From NCBI GenBank assembly GCA_003149065.1, contig QGFZ01000001.1, positions 1,612,001 through 1,676,000 of the forward strand: 64,000 nt of DNA. Reading direction: 5' to 3'. A model generated the notes under the pieces. The model was not told where the DNA came from and did no database searches. It saw only the letters and a program-made list of their open reading frames with translations. This document shows positions 48,515 through 57,654 of the stretch, piece after piece (position 1 is the first letter of the stretch; each line of letters starts with the position of its first letter). The position numbers were made by a program, and so were the translations under genes. Source of the stretch: Ruminococcaceae bacterium R-25. GTDB lineage: Bacteria > Bacillota > Clostridia > Saccharofermentanales > Saccharofermentanaceae.

Positions 48515-49792
48515 ATGAAAGAATTCCTGAACGGGCTGACGGGTTGGTCTATCTTAGACCAGGTCGTTTTCTATTTTTACCTGATCCTTTTCATCTGGGG
48601 CGGAACCAACAAGTTCGGCAAAAAACTCGAGTTCAACGATGATTTTGCGAGCCTTGATGCGATGAAGTCCTTAAGGGGCTTTGCTGCGATCGGCGTCCTT
48701 CTTCACCACATCTCCCAGGAAGATATTTTTCAGGCAAACAAGATCCTCTCTCCCTTTGTAGGCGCCGGCGCTTACTTTGTAGCTATCTTCTTTTTCTGTT
48801 CGGGATACGGACTTATAAAGAGCCTCAATTCAAAGGAAAACTATCTCAAGGGATTTATTAAGAACAGAATCGTCAGGGCTATCGTTCTCCCCTTCTATGT
48901 AAATGTCGTTGTCTATGGACTCTATATGCTCATAAGCGGCGTCAAGCTGCCCAGGGAGCGCTGGATATTCAATTTTCTCGGCATCACCATGATGAATGAA
49001 TATGCGTGGTTCCCGATCGTTCTCGCGCTCTTATATCTCGTATTCTTCCTGTGCTTCCGCTTTATCAAGAATCGCCCTGTTTGCTTTGCGATCATCTTCG
49101 TATTCATAATCGCTCTCGGCATCGGCTTCTGCTACAACGGACACTTCGCCTGGTGGTACGGCGCAAAGAACTGGTGGCTCAATCCGGCGCTTTCGGGTAA
49201 GGCATTGTGGTGGCAGGCACAAAAAGCTCTGTGGTTCAGCGGAGAATGGTGGGTCAATTCAGCGCCTGCTTTCTTTACAGGACTTATCTTTGCCAATTAC
49301 GAAAAAGAGATCACTTCATTCTTTAAGAAGGCCTATGCAGTCAAGTTCCATGTCCTTCTCATCATCACAATGATCTGCTACAAGCTCTCTTCATTTGGAC
49401 AGATGAAGTTCCAGTACTGGACAGAGTGGTCCGGCAACGGCCCCGGTATCGCAGAAAAGATGAAGACATACTTCTGCCAGGTCCCGCTTTTCCTCCTGCT
49501 CGGCCTTACGATCATCATCTTCATGATGAAATACCACGTAGAAAACCCTGTAACGCGATTCTTCGGCAAGTATTCGCTCCACACATACCTTATGAACCTT
49601 GCAGCGCTTACAGTGCTCAGATTCCTTCAGACTGATGCTACATCGCCCATCAAAGCCGGCAAGTACGATCTCCTGGTCTATGGATTGGCAGTAATCATTC
49701 TGTCAGTAATACTCGGTGTTGCGGAACAGGAACTGACAGGGGTGTTGCAGAAGCTGTTGTTCAAGAAAAAGGCGAAGGTTGCTGCGAAATAA
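48515..49792 (+). CDS. Multi-pass membrane acyltransferase (family 3), paralogue of the previous gene
   Basis: The ATG at 48515 follows GTGAGGT; the protein has 425 aa. It matches its neighbour along its whole length (SLRGFAAIGVLLHHISQEDI; HFAWWYGAKNWWLNPALSG; ARFFGKYSLHTYLMNL-type end). It lacks the long Lys-rich tail. Tandem duplication is evident, but each copy has its own promoter or terminator. Confidence 0.88.
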   Translation: MKEFLNGLTGWSILDQVVFYFYLILFIWGGTNKFGKKLEFNDDFASLDAMKSLRGFAAIGVLLHHISQEDIFQANKILSPFVGAGAYFVAIFFFCSGYGLIKSLNSKENYLKGFIKNRIVRAIVLPFYVNVVVYGLYMLISGVKLPRERWIFNFLGITMMNEYAWFPIVLALLYLVFFLCFRFIKNRPVCFAIIFVFIIALGIGFCYNGHFAWWYGAKNWWLNPALSGKALWWQAQKALWFSGEWWVNSAPAFFTGLIFANYEKEITSFFKKAYAVKFHVLLIITMICYKLSSFGQMKFQYWTEWSGNGPGIAEKMKTYFCQVPLFLLLGLTIIIFMMKYHVENPVTRFFGKYSLHTYLMNLAALTVLRFLQTDATSPIKAGKYDLLVYGLAVIILSVILGVAEQELTGVLQKLLFKKKAKVAAK

Positions 49793-49818
49793 GTGTTTGG
49801 CGTTTGATGCTTTTTGGG

Positions 49819-49855
49819 GAGGCTGCTCACTTAGTTGCGGGCGGCCTCTTTTATT
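49819..49855 (+). terminator. Intrinsic terminator after the second acyltransferase
   Basis: The plus strand has stem gaggctgc/gcggcctc (49819-49826, 49841-49848), then TTTTATTT. Confidence 0.75.
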
Positions 49856-49879
49856 TGCCGGTGAAATGCGGGCGGCTTT

Positions 49880-50135
49880 TTTCGTGCCAGTGCAAATTCA
49901 GTGCGTAAATATTGGAAAATGCGCACTTTTTTGCACTGTAGGCACTCTAGTGCATATTTAGTGCGCAAATTGCGTGTTTTACGCACTGGATTTACATTTG
50001 ACATAAACTGTTGGGAAGCAAATACCTATTTCGTACCTGAAACAGCGGTTTTAGGTACAGAAAAAGTATTTCAGGTGTCAAAATACCTATTTCGTACCCA
50101 AAAACGCGAAAACAGGTACGAAAAAGGCAAGCCCA
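49880..50135. repeat. Intergenic cluster of repeated short words
   Basis: The gap 49793-50224 has no gene. From 49889 to 49987 the word agtgc or its complement gcact occurs eight or so times. A 17-bp direct repeat (aatacctatttcgtacc) then occurs at 50021-50037 and 50082-50098, with inverted partial copies (ggtacgaaa at 50115-50123). Confidence 0.6.
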
Positions 50136-50188
50136 AGGTTTAACGCCGCTCTCATTAATCCGGCTTGGAAAGATCCGAAAAGGCAATA

Positions 50189-50216
50189 AAAAAGGTTGTC
50201 TCGATGAGACAACCTT
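50189..50216 (-). terminator. Intrinsic terminator after tRNA-Gly(GCC)
   Basis: The minus strand has stem aaggttgtctc/gagacaacctt followed by TTTTTATTG, 9 bases past the tRNA. Confidence 0.9.
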
Positions 50217-50224
50217 GATATCAG

Positions 50225-50299
50225 TGGAGCGGGATACGAGATTCGGACTCGCGACTTTCACCTTGGCAAGGTGACACTCTACCACTGAGTTAATCCCGC
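50225..50299 (-). tRNA. tRNA-Gly (anticodon GCC)
   Basis: The minus strand gives a 75-nt cloverleaf with acceptor GCGGGAT/ATCCCGC, anticodon loop TTGCCAA, T-arm GAGTCCGAATCTC and encoded CCA; discriminator U as usual for tRNA-Gly. Confidence 0.95.
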
Positions 50300-50379
50300 G
50301 TGCTCGATTATTATATGGTCGAGCCTTTATTTTGTCAACAAGTTTTTTTCTTAATTCAAAAGCTTTTTCAGAACGGCCT

Positions 50380-50919
50380 TTAAGACGGGTGTGAGTTGAT
50401 CCAGGTAAAGACGCCTGTCTGCGTGTCGGCAAGCTTTTTGCCCTGCTTATTATTCAGGTAAATAAGCACCTGGTACTCGCTGGAGGTATTGATTTCCTTG
50501 CCGAGCTGTACCTTTGCCTCAAAGCCGGACTCGTCGTAATTGGTTCCGTCATAGAACTGCTTGGTTACGGTCTGTCTGAGCTGTCTTGTGGTCGGGATGC
50601 TGTAGCACCTGCCGGTGTTGATATCCATCAGGACGACCTTGATGGTGTCGGAAGACTTGGAATCGACATTTTTCTCGACTATCCAGCCCTTGAGGGTTAT
50701 ATAGTCCCTGCCGCCGTCCGTATCCTGTTCAATGCGCTCGAGCTTAAAGTCAACGCCCTGGTCTTTTGCAACCACCTTAACGCCGGAAGTCTTGAAAACC
50801 ACGGGCTTGCTGTTTCTGTAAGTAATAACGGCCAAAGCACAAAGGCCTGCCAGGAAGACGATCTCCAGGGCGATTACGATACTCTTCCAATTCTTCTTTT
50901 CGAAATGCACTTTGCTCAT
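50380..50919 (-). CDS. Membrane-anchored hypothetical protein
   Basis: The 179-aa protein has one N-terminal membrane segment (IVIALEIVFLAGLCALAVIT) and an extracellular beta-rich domain of ~140 residues (DYITLKGWIVEKNVD, VQLGKEINTSSEYQVLIYL). I do not recognise the domain. Its start overlaps the stop of the YfhO-type gene by 4 bases, so it probably works with it. Confidence 0.75.
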   Translation of the reverse strand: MSKVHFEKKNWKSIVIALEIVFLAGLCALAVITYRNSKPVVFKTSGVKVVAKDQGVDFKLERIEQDTDGGRDYITLKGWIVEKNVDSKSSDTIKVVLMDINTGRCYSIPTTRQLRQTVTKQFYDGTNYDESGFEAKVQLGKEINTSSEYQVLIYLNNKQGKKLADTQTGVFTWINSHPS

Positions 50920-53192
50920 GCTTTTGCCCCCTTTCCGGCCTTCTTGTTATTTACCGCAGAGTAAATACAATAGCCTGCAAAAGCTGTCCAGGACAGAGCA
51001 GCAAGTACGATGCCCGCCTTAAATCCGTATGTGTGGTAAGAAAATTCGACGGAGTGATTTCCGGAAGGAACCTTAAGGAGCATCATGCCGCAGGTATCTA
51101 CAACAAAAGTCTTCTGGCCGTCGATCGTTACTGTCCAGCCGCGGTCGTTGGGGACAGAGAAATATACGAAAGTATCTTTATCGTAATCTGTCGTGCACTT
51201 AAATCCGTGAGCATCTCTTGTGAAGTTCTTTACGGCTTTAGCCTGAGCTTCTCTGGCCAGGTCGTCTAGAGAAGCATTGAAATCGATAGCTGACGTGTCG
51301 ATGTGGCTCATTACGGGCTCGACGTCATTTGTCTGGGCTGGCATAATGGCTGCGCCGTACATCAGAGCGATGCCGCGCTTTTCGAACGGGAGCTTTGCGA
51401 GCTCACCCGCATACATGTACTTATCCATTGCAAAACCGATCGGAAAAGCCTCCTGCTCGGTTACATAGAGCGTAGTGTCCTTGTAGCTTACAGTATCTAC
51501 AACGCCCTCCGAAACAGGTTCATTGTTTATCACATATCTTCCGCCCAAGAGCCTGCTTAAGCCCGGCACGTCGATCCTTCCCTGGCTTGAGTTATTGGTA
51601 TCAACGTCAAGCATCCTCGAAAACTCATGTGCGGAATTTTCGATCGTGGAACTGAAGCACCCGATGCCGGCAGCTCCACCTGTGAGCGTATATACATTAT
51701 CTCTTGTGCTGTATCTGTACTGGCCGTCCAAAACCTTAAGGTTCATGGCTGCCTCGTATTTTCCGATATATTTGGAAGTGTCATCGTCCTTGTAGTAGTA
51801 AAGCGTAAGGCCGGTTGTAAAGGCACAGAACAGGACTGTGGCAGCCAGAACAGCGCCGTACTTGAGCTTATTCATCCTGTAGAGGATATCGATAAGGATC
51901 GGACCGGAAACAGCGATGACGTAGAAATAAGTGAATCTGTCTTCGTAGTAGATGATCTGTTCCTTATTGCTGTTCCAGGGAATGAACTTGATCGCGAGGA
52001 AAAAAGCTGTCGTAAGGAACACATAGAACAGCAGGCCTTTGGACATGAAATATTCCTTGGGTTCTTCTAAGACCTTAACTGTCGCAAGAGCCATAACAAG
52101 GACCATCATGTACCACCAGCGCTGGTATACGGCCGTAAAGAGAAGAAATCCGGACTGAGCGAACGGGAATACCGAAACGATCAGGAGGAATACCAGGAGT
52201 TTTTTAAGCCAGCTCTTGTCCTTTGCGATAAAAGCGATAACAAGCGAAATGCCGAACAAAGGCAGATAGCATGAAGGCGAATCCCAGTTCTGGGAGATTA
52301 CTGCGCTATTGTCAGGCATTACGTCACCGGGGAGCAGTACGCCCTTGATCAGGTGCAGAAGTGACTTTGAATCGAAGACGAAGTTTCTTAAGAAGAGCGC
52401 CATGTCGCTTCTGGAGTTTTCTTTGATGTAAAGAACGCTCGGAACGAAAAGTGCTGCAGCCATGCCTACGCCTGCGACTCCGCAGATTATGCATGTCAGC
52501 ATCTTCTTAAGAGTATCTTTTACGGGTTCTTTCCAATATCTGAAAAGGAAATAGATAACCATGAAGATTACTTCCTGGATAAAGAAGAAGTAATTTACAA
52601 AGCAGTTGATGAAGATCGCAAGAATAAACCATGGTCTCTTCTTTTTGTCGTCGATAGTCTCAACGCCCCAGAGAAGCAGCGGGAAAAATGCCACTACATC
52701 GTGGAAGTGGAAGAACATGAGGTTGACAGCCTGGAAACCGGAAAATGCATAGAGCAATGCACCGATAAGGGCAAAGTCATTTTTCCAGCCTGTTTCTTTA
52801 TTTGTAAAGAGCCTTAAGTAAACATAAGCCGTTACTGTGGCAACCGTATATTTCAGGACATATAAAGGTGCAACAAGATAAGGGAATATTCCCTTGGGGA
52901 GAGCTAGGAAGATCCAGTAGAACGGGCTGCCCAGATTATAGAAAGCAAAGCCGTTTACAACAGAAGTTCCGAGGTCAAGATTCCAGCACCATTCACCGCC
53001 GTTTCCGTTATGAACGACATTCCACACTGCCTGTGCAAAGGTCAGCTGCTGGGAATTAAAGTCATCGCAAATGGTCAGGATCCCACCATTCCTGATCACA
53101 AAAAGGCAAAAAGCAAGACTAGCGGTTATAAAACCGATAATGGTGCATCTGAGCAAGCCATTATTCTTCTTTAACTTAATCGAATTATCCAA
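50916..53192 (-). CDS. YfhO-family polytopic membrane protein
   Basis: The 758-aa protein has about a dozen membrane helices and a C-terminal extracellular domain ending with another helix. The GT-C-type first loop has CDDFNSQQLTFAQAVW, and FSGFQAVNLMFFHFHDVVAFFPLLLWG is typical of YfhO. Members are linked to glycosylation of lipoteichoic acid or other envelope polymers with lipid-linked sugars. The GT2 proteins at 37-39 kb could supply such a donor; that link is inferred. Confidence 0.85.
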   Translation of the reverse strand: MDNSIKLKKNNGLLRCTIIGFITASLAFCLFVIRNGGILTICDDFNSQQLTFAQAVWNVVHNGNGGEWCWNLDLGTSVVNGFAFYNLGSPFYWIFLALPKGIFPYLVAPLYVLKYTVATVTAYVYLRLFTNKETGWKNDFALIGALLYAFSGFQAVNLMFFHFHDVVAFFPLLLWGVETIDDKKKRPWFILAIFINCFVNYFFFIQEVIFMVIYFLFRYWKEPVKDTLKKMLTCIICGVAGVGMAAALFVPSVLYIKENSRSDMALFLRNFVFDSKSLLHLIKGVLLPGDVMPDNSAVISQNWDSPSCYLPLFGISLVIAFIAKDKSWLKKLLVFLLIVSVFPFAQSGFLLFTAVYQRWWYMMVLVMALATVKVLEEPKEYFMSKGLLFYVFLTTAFFLAIKFIPWNSNKEQIIYYEDRFTYFYVIAVSGPILIDILYRMNKLKYGAVLAATVLFCAFTTGLTLYYYKDDDTSKYIGKYEAAMNLKVLDGQYRYSTRDNVYTLTGGAAGIGCFSSTIENSAHEFSRMLDVDTNNSSQGRIDVPGLSRLLGGRYVINNEPVSEGVVDTVSYKDTTLYVTEQEAFPIGFAMDKYMYAGELAKLPFEKRGIALMYGAAIMPAQTNDVEPVMSHIDTSAIDFNASLDDLAREAQAKAVKNFTRDAHGFKCTTDYDKDTFVYFSVPNDRGWTVTIDGQKTFVVDTCGMMLLKVPSGNHSVEFSYHTYGFKAGIVLAALSWTAFAGYCIYSAVNNKKAGKGAKA

Positions 53193-53320
53193 ATCATCAC
53201 CTGCATATTCTTATTAATAAAATAAACAAGAGAATAATAACACACGCATAGGCATAATCAAGCAACCGCCCTGTGTTGTGCGCTTTGTAACTGCTTTGTT
53301 TCCTGTTTGGATTATTACTA

Positions 53321-54451
53321 TTACTGGTCGCTGATGTCGCTGTCTACTGCGACGATGATCTCATAATCAGGCAGGATCTCCTTAACATCATTCCTGATGT
53401 GGTCGATCAGACCTTCCCTGTCCTGCTCGTCGAAATCAACGACAACGTCAAATGTGATCCTCTTCTTCTCTTCATCGACATAGAAACCGTGAAGCTGCTT
53501 AATGTGCTTATGGTCAACAACGACTTCACTTATATCGTGCCTGAGCTTCATGAGTTTTTCATTGGAAGAATTTCTGGAATAAAGGCCTATTGCAGTAATG
53601 ATAATGCCTGTATCTTCAAAGACTTTTGCAGTGATGTTTCTGGTAAGAGTATCGATCTTATCAGCAGTCATGGTGTCATCAACTTCGATATGAAGAGAAC
53701 CCAGATATTTATCAGGTCCATAGTTATGAAGGATCAGATCATAAGCTCCGTGAACTTCTTCGAAAGTAAGAACACTGTCCTTAACCTTCTTGGTATATTC
53801 GGATTCGACTCTGTGGCCGACCATGTCATCAACGGCTTCCCTGATGATCTCAATACCAGCCTTCAGGATGAATACCGAGATAATGACGCTTACATATGCT
53901 TCGATATTGAACTTGAACAGCATAAGGATTACCGCAGAGATAAGCACTGCTGTTGAAAGGATCGCGTCGAAAAGTGCATCTGTGCCGGATGAAATAAGCA
54001 GATCAGACTTAACTTTTTTGCCCTGGCCTTTTACAAAGATGCCCAGACCGATCTTAACAACGATCGCAACAGAGATGATTGTAAGCGATATTGCACTGTG
54101 GTCAGCTTCTACAGGGTTAATTATCTTTTGGATCGATTCCCAGAGAGCGGTGATACCGGCATAAAGGATCAATGCCGCGATGATCATCTGGGCCAGATAT
54201 TCAACTCTGCCGTGTCCTAACGGGTGTTTGTAATCCGGCTTCCTGGAAGCGATCTTAGTTCCGATGATCGTAACAACAGAAGATAAGACATCACTGAAAT
54301 TGTTGACAGCATCAAGGACCATTGCCGTCGAATGTACGGTAAGTCCTATCAGGGCCTTAAAGGAAGCGAGCAGGATATTTGCTATGATTCCGATGATTCC
54401 TGTTCTTACTATCGTTTTTTCTCTTGAAATTGTCTTTGTCTGTTCTGCCAT
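53321..54451 (-). CDS. Cation diffusion facilitator (CDF) efflux protein
   Basis: The 376-aa protein has six membrane helices with metal-site motifs DAVNNFSDVLSS and HPLGHGRVEYLAQM (HxxxD-type sites on helices 2 and 5: GTDALFDAILS). The C-terminal cytoplasmic domain (~210-370) is longer than usual. It should export Zn, Fe or Mn in exchange for protons. It stands alone. Confidence 0.92.
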   Translation of the reverse strand: MAEQTKTISREKTIVRTGIIGIIANILLASFKALIGLTVHSTAMVLDAVNNFSDVLSSVVTIIGTKIASRKPDYKHPLGHGRVEYLAQMIIAALILYAGITALWESIQKIINPVEADHSAISLTIISVAIVVKIGLGIFVKGQGKKVKSDLLISSGTDALFDAILSTAVLISAVILMLFKFNIEAYVSVIISVFILKAGIEIIREAVDDMVGHRVESEYTKKVKDSVLTFEEVHGAYDLILHNYGPDKYLGSLHIEVDDTMTADKIDTLTRNITAKVFEDTGIIITAIGLYSRNSSNEKLMKLRHDISEVVVDHKHIKQLHGFYVDEEKKRITFDVVVDFDEQDREGLIDHIRNDVKEILPDYEIIVAVDSDISDQ

Positions 54452-54479
54452 ATGATCTGCCGTCTTTATAAATAATTAA

Positions 54480-54505
54480 GCGGGTCCGTGATATACGAAC
54501 CCGCG
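54480..54505 (-). terminator. Hairpin after rubredoxin
   Basis: The minus strand has a 10-bp stem gcgggttcgt/acggacccgc and a short T/A tract (TTAATTATT). A weak terminator. Confidence 0.55.
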
Positions 54506-54526
54506 GATTTGTTTTTCTTTATGTGA

Positions 54527-54685
54527 TTATGCGGGCTGGAAATTCTCCTTGCCTACACCGCAAACAGGGCACTTCCAATCCTCAGGGATATCCTCAAATG
54601 CTGTGCCGGGTGCGATTCCGCTATCAGGATCGCCGATCTCAGGGTCGTACTCGTAGCCGCAAATAGCGCATACATATTTTTGCAT
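54527..54685 (-). CDS. Rubredoxin
   Basis: The 52-aa protein reads [19 protein letters not shown] at the start and [14 protein letters not shown] at the end, with two CxxC pairs that bind one Fe. AAGGAGG precedes the ATG at 54685. Rubredoxins carry single electrons, often for oxygen and peroxide detoxification in anaerobes. Confidence 0.97.
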   Translation of the reverse strand: MQKYVCAICGYEYDPEIGDPDSGIAPGTAFEDIPEDWKCPVCGVGKENFQPA

Positions 54686-54765
54686 AGTTTAATCCTCCTT
54701 GGATTTTGATATAAATTTATTTTACATTTTTTAACTGAAAAAAGTAATAGCCTGGAAACTATATT

Positions 54766-55010
54766 GCGTTGTCGGTTAATTCAAGGCTTTTGCCAGGTTT
54801 TCTTCAGGGTTCTTGTCGGTAATTGTCGGGAATAACCTTCGTTTGTCGTTTTTTGACGGCTTTCTTGTCGGAAAGTCTTGCGGGATTTCGGAGGTTTTGT
54901 CGGCTGCGAAAAGGTGTTTTTAGCGGCGTTTTTTAGCGTTGGGTTGCGAAAAAGCTATGTAAGGCGCGGGAACTGCGAAAACGCATTTGCGAAAGCGCTT
55001 GTATAAATTA
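54766..55010. repeat. Intergenic cluster of repeated short words
   Basis: The gap 54686-55047 has no gene. ttgtcgg occurs five times between about 54769 and 54902 (plus ttgtcgt once), and tgcgaaa occurs four times between about 54904 and 55000. Copies are irregularly spaced. Confidence 0.5.
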
Positions 55011-55047
55011 AAACTCTCTCCGGAAGCATCCGAAGAGAGCCATATAT

Positions 55048-55123
<76 letters not shown>

Positions 55124-55156
55124 AAAAGTCTTTAAAACAAGGAAATCTTATCAGAC

Positions 55157-56260
55157 CTAATCTTTTAAATCAAACACAGGAGCGAGCTTGATGTGCGGGT
55201 CTTGAGCGAACGTTGTGAAGTCGTCGCACATCTCGTGTCTGAAATCTTCAGTGACGAAAGGAACCCAGAACTGTGTGTCTGAGAAATTGGCCCAAATGAG
55301 CATATATGCGATGTGGGCGCCACCGTCGGTGACCAACAGCGCATCGAGGAGCGATGTGAACCAGTCCTGTACTGTATTGCCTGCCGGAGCGAGGCCTTCG
55401 AAGTAACCGTTTTCGGTATCGAGGGAACGGTAGCCGGTCTCGGTCAGCGCGGAGATCTTTTTTCGCTCGTTGGCGAGGACGTAGATGATGTCCAGGGAAT
55501 CAGTAAGTTTCCTGAAGAAGCCGTCGCCGGTATGGGGCTTGTCGTGATAGTAATCGAGGCCCAGGATGTCGATGTAATCGTCGCCGGGATATCTCTTAAG
55601 ATAATCAGCCTGGTCTTCTACAGGTCCGTTGGGAGAATAGGCGACAAGGAAGTTGTCGACACCTTTTTCGCCCATCAGGTAATCGATGGTGTATCTGAAA
55701 AGGCTGATGAAATCATCGTCTGATACAAAGTCCTGGCCCCACCAGAACCAGTTGCCGTTGCACTCGTGGAAAGGACGGAAGATCATGGGAATCATTTCGC
55801 CTTCGACATCGATGCACAATGAAGCAAACTCGGCGATCAGGTCGAGAAATCTCTTGTATTTTTCGTTGAGGTCGCCGCCCGGAAGGATCTTTTTCGCGCA
55901 GTCGCCGTCAGTGCAATTGGGCGAATAATCGTAGAATTCGTCACCGCCTAACGTGAAGTTCGGCATGTGGGAAGACAATGTGATGATGATGCCCTGGCGG
56001 TGCAGGTTTTTGACGACCGTGACGAGGTCATGCATCTTGCCTTCGTAACCCAAAAAGCTTAAGGTGTCGATGCCGACGATCGCCGGGTGGCTGCCGGTTA
56101 AGTTCTTGACGTCAGATTCGGTGCCGTCAACCGCATTTATGGACACGCCGATGTGGCCGGCGTTCTGATGGCCGAACAGGATGCGGTCCTTTACAAAATA
56201 ATCTGTCAGTGTTTCTAAAAGTTCCGCAACGTTTTCCGTTCTCTGGTACTTAAAACTCAT
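55157..56260 (-). CDS. Glycoside hydrolase family 26 (beta-mannanase-like), no signal peptide
   Basis: The 367-aa enzyme has the GH26 acid/base motif FRPFHECNGNWFWWG (Glu ~166) and a second catalytic Glu in SALTETGYRS. GH26 enzymes cleave beta-1,4-mannan or related glucans. There is no signal peptide, so it probably works on imported oligosaccharides. The start shares a base with the stop of the gene upstream. Confidence 0.88.
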   Translation of the reverse strand: MSFKYQRTENVAELLETLTDYFVKDRILFGHQNAGHIGVSINAVDGTESDVKNLTGSHPAIVGIDTLSFLGYEGKMHDLVTVVKNLHRQGIIITLSSHMPNFTLGGDEFYDYSPNCTDGDCAKKILPGGDLNEKYKRFLDLIAEFASLCIDVEGEMIPMIFRPFHECNGNWFWWGQDFVSDDDFISLFRYTIDYLMGEKGVDNFLVAYSPNGPVEDQADYLKRYPGDDYIDILGLDYYHDKPHTGDGFFRKLTDSLDIIYVLANERKKISALTETGYRSLDTENGYFEGLAPAGNTVQDWFTSLLDALLVTDGGAHIAYMLIWANFSDTQFWVPFVTEDFRHEMCDDFTTFAQDPHIKLAPVFDLKD

Positions 56261-57213
56261 TATTTCTTTGCCTGCTTCTTCTGAAAATCTCCAAACGGAT
56301 CCTGGATATCCGAGATGTCGCCGCCCAAGTGCTGGATTGCGGACATCATTTCATAGAACAAGTCTCTCTCAATGGTCTTCTGGTTTCTGTTGATGTAATT
56401 CTTGAACATCGCTACGGCTCTGTCATCGCCGTAATCAGCGAGGCAGATGACAGCATAGATCTTGTTCGTCATGTATCTGAAAGCATGTCTTAAGGTCTGG
56501 TAGATCTCTTCTGTCTTGTGCTCTTTGCCGATCTCGGTGAGCATGATGACTACGTCTTCATAAGGACCTTCAAGGCCTGAATCGGCGTTGCTCTCGAGGA
56601 TGCTGATGAGGAAAGGCTCTGATACTTCAGGGAATGCCTCAACATATCCGGCAATGGACTCTGCGACGAATTCACGTGTCTGGCCGTAGCTTAAGTAACG
56701 GTCTAAGACTGCCTGGATGAAGCAAGGTTCCTTCATCTTGGTAAGAACAGAAAAGCATGCAATAGCCTTCTGGAACTGCATCTCGAAAAGGACATTATCG
56801 TCAGTCAGTTCGTCTTCGGTCCATGCGCACTCGCCAATTACCTTGCCACAGTAGTCTCTGACCATATCGGCAGGCTCTGTTGCAATGCTCTCTACCAAAG
56901 ACTGAGGTGCTCCCCTGTCCATATTAAGTGCGCTGTACTCAAGTGCTTCTGTCTTCTCATCAAAGGAGAGCTCGTCGAAGATCTGTCTCATTGACTTGTT
57001 TCCGAGCTTTTCGTCAGGCTCGTTCTCGAGCTTGGCGGTAGCCTCTTCGGTCTCTTCTTTTGCAAGACGCTGGATATATTCCTCATAGGTAGCATCGTCA
57101 ACGTCGTCCGGCTTCTGGTCTAACTGGTCGCCGAACTCGTCTAACTTCTGCTCAAGGATCAAAGCACCGATCTCATCGTATCTTTTGAGTAATTCCTTAA
57201 TATCTTCTCTCAT
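56260..57213 (-). CDS. Hypothetical acidic helical protein (HEAT-like)
   Basis: I do not recognise this 317-aa protein. It is acidic and all-helical, with repeated helical pairs (FIQAVLDRYLSYGQTREFVAE; FLISILESNADSGLEGPYED; AVICLADYGDDRAVAMFKNYI) that resemble HEAT-type repeats. It has no signal peptide. It is coupled to the GH26 gene. Confidence 0.75.
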   Translation of the reverse strand: MREDIKELLKRYDEIGALILEQKLDEFGDQLDQKPDDVDDATYEEYIQRLAKEETEEATAKLENEPDEKLGNKSMRQIFDELSFDEKTEALEYSALNMDRGAPQSLVESIATEPADMVRDYCGKVIGECAWTEDELTDDNVLFEMQFQKAIACFSVLTKMKEPCFIQAVLDRYLSYGQTREFVAESIAGYVEAFPEVSEPFLISILESNADSGLEGPYEDVVIMLTEIGKEHKTEEIYQTLRHAFRYMTNKIYAVICLADYGDDRAVAMFKNYINRNQKTIERDLFYEMMSAIQHLGGDISDIQDPFGDFQKKQAKK

Positions 57214-57280
57214 GCAAACCTCATCTTTCGTCTTAATCCTATTATTCAGACGCGAATATTTTACTCTGATTGTTTGTGTA

Positions 57281-57314
57281 AAAAAAGCGTCGCTTTGTAA
57301 GAAAAGCGACGCTT
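57281..57314 (-). terminator. Intrinsic terminator of the tRNA operon
   Basis: The minus strand has stem aagcgtcgcttt/aaagcgacgctt followed by TTTTTA, directly after tRNA-Cys. Confidence 0.92.
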
Positions 57315-57388
57315 TGGAGGTACCACCCAGATTTGAACTGGGGATCAGGGTTTTGCAGACCCATGCCTTACCACTTGGCTATGGTACC
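57315..57388 (-). tRNA. tRNA-Cys (anticodon GCA)
   Basis: A 74-nt cloverleaf with acceptor GGTACCA/TGGTACC, anticodon loop CTGCAAA, T-arm CAGTTCAAATCTG, encoded CCA and discriminator U. Confidence 0.95.
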
Positions 57389-57390
57389 AT

Positions 57391-57465
57391 TGGTGACCCG
57401 TACGAGAGTTGAACTCGTTACTCCGCCGTGAAAGGGCGACGTCTTAGCCGGTTGACCAACGGGCC
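57391..57465 (-). tRNA. tRNA-Glu (anticodon TTC)
   Basis: A 75-nt cloverleaf with acceptor GGCCCGT/ACGGGTC, anticodon loop CTTTCAC, T-arm GAGTTCAACTCTC and encoded CCA; two bases from tRNA-Cys. Confidence 0.95.
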
Positions 57466-57470
57466 TTTTA

Positions 57471-57547
57471 TGGTAGCGGCGGTGGGATTCGAACCTACGA
57501 CCTGCCGGGTATGAACCGGACGCTCTGGCCAACTGAGCTACGCCGCC
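57471..57547 (-). tRNA. tRNA-Met (anticodon CAT)
   Basis: A 77-nt cloverleaf with anticodon loop TTCATAC, T-arm AGGTTCGAATCCC-type and encoded CCA. It lacks the three G-C pairs of initiator tRNA in the anticodon stem, so elongator Met is likely; a lysidine-modified Ile tRNA cannot be excluded. It is first in Met-Glu-Cys. Confidence 0.88.
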
Positions 57548-57654
57548 ATAAAAGTTGCTTTGAAATTATAACCACGCATGGTTTCAAAGTCAATAGAATA
57601 AAAGAAGAAATAGAATAATTATTCAGTTAAGTTTACTTTTAACTAAGAGTGTTT

